NCBI GenBank assembly: GCA_038232275.1
Contig: JBBSIC010000005.1
Coordinates: forward strand, 25,185 to 89,184
Direction: 5' to 3'
DNA: 64,000 nt
DNA from: DATLGB01 sp038232275
GTDB taxonomy: Bacteria > Actinomycetota > Thermoleophilia > Solirubrobacterales > Solirubrobacteraceae
Below the pieces are notes generated by a model. That model did not search any database, was not told the origin of the DNA, and was given only the letters and a program-made list of their open reading frames with translations. Made by a program: the position numbers and the translations under genes. This document shows, piece after piece, positions 24,781 to 33,820 of this stretch (position 1 is the stretch's first letter; the number at the start of each line of letters is the position of its first letter).

Positions 24781-24969
24781 CGGCAGAGCGCCGGCCAGTC
24801 ACCACCATGCGCGGGCCGTCGGCGGGCTCGGCGGCGCGCTGGTGGCCACCGCGCCGATTCCGGGTAGGGCCTACGGCACGACGGCGCCGACGGAGAGCCG
24901 GTGCGACGGCACCGCGACGCCGACGTCGCCCGACACCGTGTCGCGCGCCACGATTGAGGACGTCCCCCT

Positions 24970-25239
24970 TTGCGCAACGAGAGCGAGCATACGGTTCTGG
25001 CCCGGGTACGGAGCATCCCCGAGGGCTTCGTCCGCGCCTACGGCGACATCTCGCCCGGGTCCCCGCGCTTCGCCGGCGCCGTCCTGCACGACGCGGAGGA
25101 CCCCGGGCTGCCGTGGTGGCGGGTCGTGCGCGCAGACGGGTCGCTCGCCAAGGGCGACCGCCAGCGCGTGCGGCTCGAGGCCGAGGGCGTGCCGTTCCGC
25201 GGCGAGCGCGTCGACATGCGGATCGCGCGGATCCCCTGA
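24970..25239 (+). CDS. Alkyltransferase-like protein (ATL), catalytic Cys replaced by Trp
   Basis: An 89-residue protein consisting of only the DNA-binding domain of O6-methylguanine methyltransferase. It shows VRSIPEGFVRAYGDIS (helix-turn-helix with Arg finger region), then LPWWRVVRADGSLAKG, where the active-site PCHRV of MGMT reads PWWRV. Such ATL proteins bind O6-alkylguanine without repairing it and hand the lesion to nucleotide excision repair. The start is TTG at 24970; the preceding 189 bases contain no supported gene. The stop overlaps the next start (TGATG). Confidence 0.85.
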   Translation: MRNESEHTVLARVRSIPEGFVRAYGDISPGSPRFAGAVLHDAEDPGLPWWRVVRADGSLAKGDRQRVRLEAEGVPFRGERVDMRIARIP

Positions 25240-25664
25240 TGTGGCTGCAGCGCGAGCTCCGGCTCGACCCGCGGCCGCGCGGATTTCACCTGATCACCCG
25301 CGAGGTGGTCGTCGCCCTGCAGCCCGAGCTCGAACGGGTGCAGGCCGGCCTGCTGCACCTGTTCATCCGCCATACGTCGGCCTCGCTGACGCTCAACGAG
25401 AACGCCTCACCCGACGTGCGCCGCGACTTCGAGTCCTACTTCGACGAAGCCGTCCCCGAGGGCGCCGGGTACTGGACGCACACCGACGAGGGCCCCGACG
25501 ACATGCCCGCCCACATCAAGGCGTCGCTGCTCGGGCCCGCGCTCAGCCTGCCGATCGCCGGCGGCGGGCTCGCGCTCGGCACCTGGCAGGGCGTCTACCT
25601 GTGCGAGCACCGGGACCGCGGCGGCTCGCGCTCCGTGCTGGCGACGCTGCACGGCACGGAGTAG
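25239..25664 (+). CDS. YjbQ/UPF0047 family protein
   Basis: A 141-residue single-domain protein of the YjbQ family, reported to have weak thiamine-phosphate synthase activity. Characteristic segments are GLLHLFIRHTSASLTLNEN, HIKASLLGPALSLPI and GTWQGVYLCEHR with the conserved His and Glu cluster. It is close to the usual length of about 130-140. The start overlaps the ATL stop (TGATG), so the two are co-translated. The convergent nucS gene ends three bases further. Confidence 0.88.
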   Translation: MWLQRELRLDPRPRGFHLITREVVVALQPELERVQAGLLHLFIRHTSASLTLNENASPDVRRDFESYFDEAVPEGAGYWTHTDEGPDDMPAHIKASLLGPALSLPIAGGGLALGTWQGVYLCEHRDRGGSRSVLATLHGTE

Positions 25665-25666
25665 CT

Positions 25667-26347
25667 TCAGGCGGCGAACAGCGTGAGCTCGGCCTCGCGC
25701 TCGCCGCGCAGCACGGCGAGGTCCACCTCGACCCAGGCGATGCCGCGCGCCTCAGCCAGCACCCTTGCCTGCGGCTTGATCGACTGCGCCGCGAGCACCC
25801 CGCGGCACGCGGCCATCGCCGGGTCGTGGCGCAGGCGCTCGAGGTAGCGCGTGAGCTGCTCGACCGCGTCGATCGTCCCGATCCGCTTGATCTCGACGGC
25901 GATCCAGCCGTCGTCGGCGTCGCGGCACATGAGGTCAACCGGCCCGATGTCGGTCGGCCACTCGCGGCGCACGAGGCGGAAGCCCTCGCCGCACCACTGC
26001 GGCGCCTCGGCGAGCGCCTCCTGCAGATGGAGCTCGACGCCGTCCTTCTCGAGGCCGCTCTGGACGTCGCACTGCACGGTCAGGTCCGAGATCACCTCGA
26101 CGAGCGTGATCTGCAGCTCGTCCTCCCCCTTGACCTTGCGGACGACGATCGTGCCCCCGTCCTCGGAGATCGTGGTCGGCGCCGTCATCCAGTTCAGCGG
26201 CTTGTAGCCGCCCCCGTCGCAGTGCACGAGCACGGACCCGTCGACCTTGAACATCAGCAGCCGCACGGCCTCCGGCAGGTGGGCGGTGAGGCGACCGGTG
26301 TAGTCCACGCTGCAACGGGCAACCATGAGGCGCACGGCGGGCACCAT
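25667..26347 (-). CDS. nucS: NucS/EndoMS mismatch-specific endonuclease
   Basis: A 226-residue protein that carries out non-canonical mismatch repair in actinobacteria and archaea lacking MutS/MutL. The N-terminal DNA-binding domain begins near VARCSVDYTGRLTAHLPEA and has VDGSVLVHCDGGGYKPLNWM. The RecB-like nuclease domain has the catalytic set GPVDLMCRD (Asp), then WIAVEIKRIG (Glu and Lys). The C-terminus LTLFAA resembles the short hydrophobic motif that docks on the sliding clamp. The ATG at 26347 is used; a GTG five codons in would also fit homologues. Confidence 0.93.
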   Translation of the reverse strand: MVPAVRLMVARCSVDYTGRLTAHLPEAVRLLMFKVDGSVLVHCDGGGYKPLNWMTAPTTISEDGGTIVVRKVKGEDELQITLVEVISDLTVQCDVQSGLEKDGVELHLQEALAEAPQWCGEGFRLVRREWPTDIGPVDLMCRDADDGWIAVEIKRIGTIDAVEQLTRYLERLRHDPAMAACRGVLAAQSIKPQARVLAEARGIAWVEVDLAVLRGEREAELTLFAA

Positions 26348-26400
26348 ACGCGCCGCGACGGACGCGAGCGAGCTTGGGGCGAGTGGACACGCCTCGGTCC

Positions 26401-26412
26401 GTTACATGTAAC
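26401..26412. promoter_or_regulatory. 12-bp palindromic candidate operator of the toxin-antitoxin pair
   Basis: GTTACATGTAAC is a perfect palindrome ending 8 bases before the antitoxin ATG, with GAGG (26415-26418) as ribosome-binding site. It is AT-rich in a very GC-rich context, as expected for an autorepression site bound by the antitoxin or complex. Confidence 0.55.
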
Positions 26413-26420
26413 ATGAGGTC

Positions 26421-26648
26421 ATGGCTTCAACACGCGACCGCGTACGTCAGCACCGAGAGCGCCTCCGTCGGCAGGGACTGCGGCCGGTGCAGATCTGGGT
26501 GCCCGATGTGCGGGCCCCTGAGTTCGTCGCCGAGGCCCACCGCCAGTCAGCCGCCATCGCTGCGAGCGAGCACGAAGCGGACGATCAGGCGTTCGTGGAC
26601 GCCATCTCGTCGGGGTGGAGCGCCGACGATGAGCAGCAGCCCGGTTGA
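26421..26648 (+). CDS. Antitoxin MazE-like, DUF3018 family
   Basis: A 75-residue protein. The N-terminus RDRVRQHRERLRRQGLRPVQIWVPDVRAPEF matches the DUF3018 antitoxin family, with a ribbon-helix-helix-like DNA-binding end. The acidic C-terminus (SEHEADDQAF, SADDEQQ) probably binds the toxin. The stop overlaps the toxin start (TTGA). Confidence 0.85.
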   Translation: MASTRDRVRQHRERLRRQGLRPVQIWVPDVRAPEFVAEAHRQSAAIAASEHEADDQAFVDAISSGWSADDEQQPG

Positions 26649-26974
26649 GACGCGGCGAGGTCTATATCGCCGCGGTTCGGAGTGCGCACACGGGCAAGCC
26701 GCGCCCGGTGGTGATCGTGCAGGACGACCGCTTCGATGCAACCGCGTCGGTAACGGTGTGTCCGCTGACGACGAACCCGGTCGAGGCACCGTTGACGAGG
26801 ATCGCTGTTGAGCCGTCGCCCCTAAATGGCCTGGACCAGGCGAGCCGGCTCATGGTGGACAAGGTGACGACGATGCCGCGACGCAACCTTCACGACCATC
26901 TTGGTCGGCTGCTTGCGGAGGACGTGGTGCGGCTCGATCGGGCCTTGCTCGTATTTCTGGGTCTGGCGGATTGA
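26645..26974 (+). CDS. mazF: MazF/PemK-family mRNA interferase toxin
   Basis: A 109-residue toxin that cleaves mRNA at short sequences. RRGEVYIAAV, KPRPVVIVQDDRF (conserved Arg/Pro loop), TVCPLTTNP and RLMVDKVTTMPRRNLHDHLGRL are family marks; the Thr in CPLTT and Arg in the PRPVV loop correspond to catalytic residues. It starts at TTG overlapping the antitoxin stop. Rather short spacing and coupling argue for a functional pair. Confidence 0.87.
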   Translation: MRRGEVYIAAVRSAHTGKPRPVVIVQDDRFDATASVTVCPLTTNPVEAPLTRIAVEPSPLNGLDQASRLMVDKVTTMPRRNLHDHLGRLLAEDVVRLDRALLVFLGLAD

Positions 26975-27085
26975 GCCCGGCGGCGTCCGGTAGAGAGGAT
27001 TGCGGCGACCACTCACCGTCGTCTACGCCGTCGGCCTCATCTTCCCGTCGCCACGCCGCATCGCATCGCACACATGGGCGTGGAC

Positions 27086-28342
27086 TCAGGCCGCCGCGAT
27101 CGAGCGCGGCAGGCGCTCGCGGACCCGCTCGGCCAGCGCGCGGACCTCCGGGTCGTCGGCGAGCGCGAGGGCGCGGTCGCAGGCGGCGAGGCAGTCCGTC
27201 GGGCGGTCCGTGCGGGCGAGCGCGTGCGCGAGGCGCGACCACGCCGCCGCGGAGTCGGGCGCGAGGCCGATCGCCTGCTCGCAGGCCGCGAGCTCCCTGC
27301 CGAGGTCGCCGATCAGACAGGCGATCAGCGCGAGGTCGAGCAGCCCCTGCTCGCTGGGGGCGAGCGCGCGCGCGCGCTCGAGCGCCTCCAGCGCGCCGGC
27401 GCGATCGAAGCGCCGCATGCGCAGGCGCCCGAGGCGCTCCCAGGCGGTCGCGTCCCGCGGCGCGGCGACGGTCTCCCGCTGCGCGGCGTCGTGGGCCTGC
27501 GAGAGGGAGCCCATGTCCTCGTAGATGCGCGCGGCCGTGCGGTGCGGACCGGGGCGCTCGGGCTCCACACGCGCCCAGTCGCGCACGCAGCGCGCGGCGG
27601 CGGCGTAGTCGCCCGCCTGCCAGAAGGCCGTGGTCATCAGGCGCAGCACGGCGGCGTTGGCGGGCTCGGCGTCGCGCGCGAAGACCAGCCGCTTGGCGGC
27701 CAGGGCGAAGTCGCCCTCGGCGAGCGCGTGCTTGGCGGCCGTCATGAAGCGCTCGACGCGCTCGGCGCTCGGGTCGGGCGTGGAGAAGTCGACGAACTGC
27801 AGCGACCCGGCGGGGACGGTGCGGATGCCGATGTGAAAGGACACGCGCGCCCACTGCTGCATGGAGGCGTCCGTATCGGGGTCACCGGTGAAGTAGATGC
27901 CGTTGACGGTCCCGACGCCCCACTCGGGGTAGGACAGGCAGCGCGCGTAGCGGTGCACGACCGAGTGGTCGGGCATGCGCGTGCCGAACGGGTCGTGCTT
28001 CTGGCTCTCGGCCGAGGCGGCGCGGGCGCGCTCCTGCTCCTCGTAGTTGCGCCGTCCCGCCTCGGCGCGCGCCGCGCGCGCCGCGCCGGCGCTGACCTTG
28101 ACCGCGTTGCGCGTGACCCGGCCGCCGCGCGAGGTCTCGGCCAGGCGCTCGAGCGTGTCGGCGGCCTCGTTGATCGCCTTCAGGTGGCGCTCGTGCTCGA
28201 ACTGCTTGCCGGCCGGGGCGATGTCCGGGTGCCAGACCTTCGCCAGCTTGCGGCGCGCCAGCTGCACCTCGCGCATGCCGAACGGGGGTTCGAGCTCGAG
28301 GAGCAGGACCGCTTGTTCTACGTCGAAGACCGGTGGTGCCAC
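27086..28342 (-). CDS. J-domain protein with tetratricopeptide repeats
   Basis: A 418-residue cytosolic protein. The N-terminal J-domain-like segment (about 8-70) has VQLARRKLAKVWHPDIAP with the HPD signature needed to stimulate Hsp70/DnaK. A basic coiled region (about 75-120) is followed by a middle domain (YARCLSYPEWGVGTVNGIYFTGD) and by at least five TPR units from about residue 200 (AKHALAEGDFALAAKRLVFARDAEP and similar). It is probably a specialised co-chaperone scaffold. The partner is unknown. Confidence 0.8.
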   Translation of the reverse strand: MAPPVFDVEQAVLLLELEPPFGMREVQLARRKLAKVWHPDIAPAGKQFEHERHLKAINEAADTLERLAETSRGGRVTRNAVKVSAGAARAARAEAGRRNYEEQERARAASAESQKHDPFGTRMPDHSVVHRYARCLSYPEWGVGTVNGIYFTGDPDTDASMQQWARVSFHIGIRTVPAGSLQFVDFSTPDPSAERVERFMTAAKHALAEGDFALAAKRLVFARDAEPANAAVLRLMTTAFWQAGDYAAAARCVRDWARVEPERPGPHRTAARIYEDMGSLSQAHDAAQRETVAAPRDATAWERLGRLRMRRFDRAGALEALERARALAPSEQGLLDLALIACLIGDLGRELAACEQAIGLAPDSAAAWSRLAHALARTDRPTDCLAACDRALALADDPEVRALAERVRERLPRSIAAA

Positions 28343-28376
28343 GATCTTTTCACGGTACTAGTCCGGGACGACCGGG

Positions 28377-29141
28377 TCAGTCGATCAGGCGGCCGGTCAG
28401 GCGCCAGTTCGCGAGGCACCACATGACCACGGCGAAGATCAACAGCGCGGCCGTGTGCCAGAGATCGACCGTCTCGAAGCCGAAGCTCGCGTGGCGGACG
28501 AGCTCGACGCAGTGATACAGCGGGTTGGCCTGCGACGCGACGCGCGCCCACTCCGGCAGCTGGTCGATCGGAAAGAACGTGCCCGCGAGCAGGAACATCG
28601 GCGTGATGATCAGGCTCTGCACGTAGCTCGTGTTGTCGAAGTTCTCGACGATCGCGGCGATCATCATCCCTGCCGCCGCGAAGCCGAAGCCCGTGAGGAT
28701 CCCGATGGCGGGCACGAGCAGCATGCCGGGGGTGGGGTCCAGGCCGAAGAAGAAGCCGACGATCAGCGGAGCGCAGCCGTAGATGCCCGAGCGCACCCCG
28801 ATCCACGCCGACTCGGCGGTGACGATCTCCGACACGCTCACCGGCGCGGCCAGCAGCGCGTCGTAGGTGCGCTGGTACTTCCACTTCAACAGCGTCCCGA
28901 AGATGCCCGAGAAGACCGAGGAGAAGAGGATCGCCGTCGCGACCGTGCCGATGGCCACGAACTCGATGTACCTGACGCCGCCGACCTTGTCGACCAGTGA
29001 GCCGAAGCCGAAGCCGAAGGCCAGCAGGTAGACGATCGGCTGCACGATCGCCGAGAAGGTCGACGCGCGCCAGAAGGTCCCGAAGTTGATCACCTCGCGC
29101 ACCAGCACCCCCATCAGGCCGGAGCGCTCCATGCGCAGCAT
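28377..29141 (-). CDS. ABC-2 type transporter permease
   Basis: A 254-residue membrane protein with about six transmembrane segments (for example IVQPIVYLLAFGFGFG, TVATAILFSSVFSGIFG, GFAAAGMMIAAIV, SLIITPMFLLAGTFFPI). Motif PMFLLAGTFFPIDQLPEW is typical of NodJ/DrrB-like ABC-2 exporters. The ATG overlaps the ATPase stop (TGATG). It forms the membrane half of an exporter for an unknown small molecule or polysaccharide. Confidence 0.9.
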   Translation of the reverse strand: MLRMERSGLMGVLVREVINFGTFWRASTFSAIVQPIVYLLAFGFGFGSLVDKVGGVRYIEFVAIGTVATAILFSSVFSGIFGTLLKWKYQRTYDALLAAPVSVSEIVTAESAWIGVRSGIYGCAPLIVGFFFGLDPTPGMLLVPAIGILTGFGFAAAGMMIAAIVENFDNTSYVQSLIITPMFLLAGTFFPIDQLPEWARVASQANPLYHCVELVRHASFGFETVDLWHTAALLIFAVVMWCLANWRLTGRLID

Positions 29142-30031
29142 CACTCGACCTCCTCGCCGGTGAGCAGCACGAAGACGTCCTCGAGGCTCGCCACGCGCGT
29201 CGCGCCCTCCGGGAGCTCGCCGTTGGAGGACTCCGTGCCGAGGATCGCGATCGACGTGCCGGTGCGGCGGGTCCGGTAGCCTTGCGCCTTGACCTGCGCC
29301 TCGACCTCGACGAGCTCCTCCTGGGGCCCGTAGACCTCGGTGACCTGGGCGCCGACGAGGTCGCGCACGAGATCGGACGGCTTGCCCGCCGCGACGGCCT
29401 TGCCGTGGCTCATGATCAGCACGGTGTCGGCGAGGCGCTCGGCCTCCTCGATGTAGTGCGTCGACATCAGGATCGACGTGCCCTGCGCGCGCAGGCCGCC
29501 GATCAGCCCCCACAGCTCCTGGCGCACCTGCGGGTCCAGGCCGACGGTCGGCTCGTCGAGCAGCATCAGCCGCGGGGTGTGCACGAGCGCGCGCGCGATC
29601 AGCAGCCGCCGGCGCATGCCGCCCGAGAGCTTGTCGACGCGCGAGTCGCGGCGCTCGGCGAGGTTGCCGATCTGCAGGACCCGGTCGATCGCGTCCTTGC
29701 GCTCCCGGCGGGACACGCGGTACAGGTAGGCGAAGACCGACAGGGTCTGCTCGACCGTGAGCGCGATGTCGAGGTTGTCGAGCTGGGGGACGACGCCCAT
29801 CTGGGCCCGCGCGGCCTTGGACTCCGCGGGCATCGGGAGGCCGAGGACCTCGATCTCCCCCTCGTCGGCCACGGTCTGGCCGGTGAGCATGCGCATCGTC
29901 GTCGACTTGCCCGCGCCGTTGGGTCCGAGCAGGCCGACGCACGTCCCCTCGGGGACGTCGAAGTCCAGGCCGTCCACGGCCGTGATCGGGCCGTAGCGCT
30001 TGACGACGTGGTGCACGCTGATCGCAGGCAT
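29141..30031 (-). CDS. ABC-2 exporter ATP-binding protein
   Basis: A 296-residue ATPase of the DrrA/NodI class. Walker A GPNGAGKSTT, signature LSGGMRRRL, Walker B RLMLLDEP, and STHYIEEAE with the H-loop are intact. A C-terminal extension of about 80 residues is usual for DrrA-like proteins. The start ATG at 30031 (MPAISVHHVVKRYG) lies 5 bases beyond the preceding toxin-like gene's stop. It powers the permease encoded downstream. Confidence 0.92.
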   Translation of the reverse strand: MPAISVHHVVKRYGPITAVDGLDFDVPEGTCVGLLGPNGAGKSTTMRMLTGQTVADEGEIEVLGLPMPAESKAARAQMGVVPQLDNLDIALTVEQTLSVFAYLYRVSRRERKDAIDRVLQIGNLAERRDSRVDKLSGGMRRRLLIARALVHTPRLMLLDEPTVGLDPQVRQELWGLIGGLRAQGTSILMSTHYIEEAERLADTVLIMSHGKAVAAGKPSDLVRDLVGAQVTEVYGPQEELVEVEAQVKAQGYRTRRTGTSIAILGTESSNGELPEGATRVASLEDVFVLLTGEEVE

Positions 30032-30036
30032 CCCCC

Positions 30037-30330
30037 TCAGCTTGCCATGTAGCGGCGCACGGATCCGGTCCGCTGCCTCGCCATCACGTGCGCCCACCGG
30101 TGCACCGCGTCCCGGCGGGCGGCGGCGCCCTGCCCCGCCACGCGGGCGATCGTCGCGCCCTCGGCGTGGACTCGAACCGTCGTCACGAGCACACCGTCGA
30201 GCGCACTCACCTCGGCGTCGGTGGCGGACTCGAGACCCAGCTCGGCCAGCGTCGTCGCCGCGCGGCCGCGGGCGCGCAGCTCGGCGGCCAGGCCTCGCGG
30301 CAGCATGTCGTCGAGGATCAGGACGCGCAC
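30037..30330 (-). CDS. DUF5615/PIN-like (VapC45-type) putative toxin
   Basis: A 97-residue protein. It begins VRVLILDDMLPRGLAAELRARGRAATTLAELGL, which matches the DUF5615 (Mut7-C/PIN-like barrel) family. The Asp pair in ILDD is a plausible nuclease acid. The frame overlaps the upstream DUF433 gene by 13 bases, the usual layout of this toxin-antitoxin type. GTG 30330 or 30339 are both possible starts. A nuclease function is inferred from context. Confidence 0.7.
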   Translation of the reverse strand: MRVLILDDMLPRGLAAELRARGRAATTLAELGLESATDAEVSALDGVLVTTVRVHAEGATIARVAGQGAAARRDAVHRWAHVMARQRTGSVRRYMAS

Positions 30331-30882
30331 GCCGCCCACCACGCGTGCGCGTCTGCGAGCTGTGCGTCGGAGAGCTCGAGCCCGTCCGGGTCGGCGACGG
30401 CGTCCTCCACGGGCACGCGCCGCCCGCGCAGGCACGGGCGCCCGTCCAGCCGCGCGGGGTCGACCTCCACGCCGCGCACGCCCCCCGCGCGCGCAGGCCA
30501 CCCGCCGGCCCGCAGCAGGGCGACCGCGTCGAGGCGGCCGTCGAGCGGGAGCACGCGCTGCTCGGTGAAGACGTCCTCGAGGCCCTCGCCGCGCTCGACC
30601 GCGAGCCGGCGGTCGACGACGTGCAGGCCGCTGGAGAGCGGATGCTCGCCCCCGAGGCGCTCGACGGCCCGCCGGATCACCGGCAGCGTGAAGCCCGCCT
30701 CGACCAGCAGGTGCACCGCGAGCGCCTCCGCCACGTCGGCGAAGGCGTAGACGTGGGGCTCGCCGTCGGAGACCGACGCGCGCATGTGCCCCCAGCGCGC
30801 CCACTGGCCGACGCGGTCGCCGGGCACGCCCGCCAGCCGGCCGGCCTCGTGGGCGAGGTAGTGACCTACAGTGGCTCGGTTC

Positions 30883-30884
<2 letters not shown>
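30318..30884 (-). CDS. DUF433-type antitoxin with N-terminal HTH
   Basis: A 188-residue protein. A MerR-like HTH (HEAGRLAGVPGDRVGQWARWG) is followed by YAFADVAEALAVHLLVEAGFTLPVIRRAVERL and a DUF433 domain at the C-terminus (DGRPCLRGRRVPVEDAVADPDGLELSDAQLADA). This matches VapB45-like antitoxins that pair with DUF5615 toxins. The ATG at 30884 overlaps the divergent ettA ATG (CATG); a GTG at 30869 is an alternative. The two genes therefore have no promoter space between them. Confidence 0.75.
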
Positions 30885-32538
<1,654 letters not shown>

Positions 32539-32558
32539 ACCCATCTGTGTCGCCGCGG

Positions 32559-32564
32559 TAGGGT
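32559..32564 (+). promoter_or_regulatory. Candidate -10 box of the mau-like operon
   Basis: TAGGGT fits TANNNT and lies 11 bases before the ATG at 32576, within the 37-base gap after ettA. The two mau-like genes may therefore be transcribed from here with a very short leader. No -35 or ribosome-binding site is obvious. Confidence 0.35.
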
Positions 32565-32575
32565 TCCGCGGCCTA

Positions 32576-33820
32576 ATGGTCGCCCTACTCGCGAGCCTGA
32601 TCTGCGGGAGCGTGCTGCTCGCCGCCGCGGCCATGAAGGTCGCCGAGCCCGCGGCCTCGCGCGTCGCCCTCGCGACCTACGGTGCGGCGGACTGGTGGCT
32701 GACGCCGCTGGTCGCGGTCGAGACGGCGCTGGGCGCGGCCGTGCTGGCCGGCCTGCGCGGCGCGGGCTGGGGCGCGGCCGTCCTGTTCGCGGCCTTCGCC
32801 GTCGCGCAGTCCGGCGTGCTCGTCCGCGGCGGGGGCGGTGCGCCGTGCGGGTGCCTCGGTGGGCGGGGCGCGGTATCGGCGACCTCCGTCGTGCGCGTGG
32901 CCGGCCTGGCGGGGCTCGCGGCGCTGGCGCACGGCGGCGGGCGGCCCGCGCTCGCGCTCGTCGGCGTCGGCGTGGCCGCCGTCGCCGCGCTGCTGGGACG
33001 GCGAGCGCCGCGCGGGGCGCTCGACGTCGCCGGCGAGGGCCCGGAGATCGGCACGACGCTGTCCGGCCCCACCGGCCTGCTGCTGTTCACCGCCGACGGC
33101 TGCCGGCTGTGCGCGCGCGTCAAGCGGGGGCTGTCGGGTGTCGTCGAGCTCGACGAGGAGCGCGACGCCGCCGCGTGGCTCGCCGCGCGCGTGCCGGGCG
33201 CCCCATACGCGGTCGTCGTCGGCGACGACGGGGTGGTGCGCGCGAAGGGCACCGTCAACACCGCGGAGCAGGCCCGCTCGCTGCTGGGCCACTCGCGCCG
33301 CACGTTTCTCAGCCGGGCGGCAGGCGTCGCGGCCGCGGTCGCCGGCGCCCAGACGATCGGCGCGCTCGTCCGCCCCGGCGAGGCGGAGGCTTATCACTTC
33401 TGCGGCCACGTCTACACGACCGACTCCTGCCCGCACCCGACCGGCCTGCCCCGGATCGACGCCAAGGGCTACCCGCTGCGGGCCGAGGACGGCCACCGCG
33501 TGGACGACCTCGGCCGCCTGATCGACGGGGAGGGGCGCGCGGTCGGCGAGGACGGCACGCGCCTGGTCGACCCGGACGGCCGCCCCCTGCCGATCGCGAG
33601 CCGCACGAAGGTCTGCAAGGCGACCGGGCGCCGGTACGGCTTCGCGACCCAGGTCGACGGCGCCTGGTACCGCTGCTGCAAGGGCCATGTGCGCAAGCTC
33701 GTCGACTGCTGCGCCGACCACGACCGGCGCGTCAACGGCGACAAGTCGCTGAGGGGCTACTGCTACGGCCACCGCCGGGTGTTCTGCGTGATGTTCCACC
33801 AGACGAAGATCCCGTGCTGA
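32576..33820 (+). CDS. MauE-MauD-like membrane thioredoxin fused to Tat signal and Cys-rich MauA-like domain
   Basis: A 414-residue fusion. Residues 1-145: about four membrane helices and GAPCGCLGG (about 89-95), as in MauE/DoxX-type redox proteins. Residues 146-240: thioredoxin-like domain with GCRLCARV (about 175-180) and VVRAKGTVNTAEQARSLL, which resembles the KGLVNTREHLES end of MauD. Residues 241-270: Tat-type signal SRRTFLSRAAGVAAAV. Residues 273-414: exported domain with 10 Cys, including WYRCC, VDCC and a terminal IPC, like the disulfide-rich MauA light chain. This domain has only one Trp, so a Trp-Trp TTQ cofactor cannot form. A short repeat of DG-type turns lies near 285-335. MauE and MauD are known to help export and disulfide formation of MauA. 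Confidence 0.75.
   Translation: MVALLASLICGSVLLAAAAMKVAEPAASRVALATYGAADWWLTPLVAVETALGAAVLAGLRGAGWGAAVLFAAFAVAQSGVLVRGGGGAPCGCLGGRGAVSATSVVRVAGLAGLAALAHGGGRPALALVGVGVAAVAALLGRRAPRGALDVAGEGPEIGTTLSGPTGLLLFTADGCRLCARVKRGLSGVVELDEERDAAAWLAARVPGAPYAVVVGDDGVVRAKGTVNTAEQARSLLGHSRRTFLSRAAGVAAAVAGAQTIGALVRPGEAEAYHFCGHVYTTDSCPHPTGLPRIDAKGYPLRAEDGHRVDDLGRLIDGEGRAVGEDGTRLVDPDGRPLPIASRTKVCKATGRRYGFATQVDGAWYRCCKGHVRKLVDCCADHDRRVNGDKSLRGYCYGHRRVFCVMFHQTKIPC

Noticed and set aside
33391..33820. Calling the Cys-rich domain a true TTQ-containing methylamine dehydrogenase light chain
   Set aside because: Only one Trp is present, and TTQ needs two.
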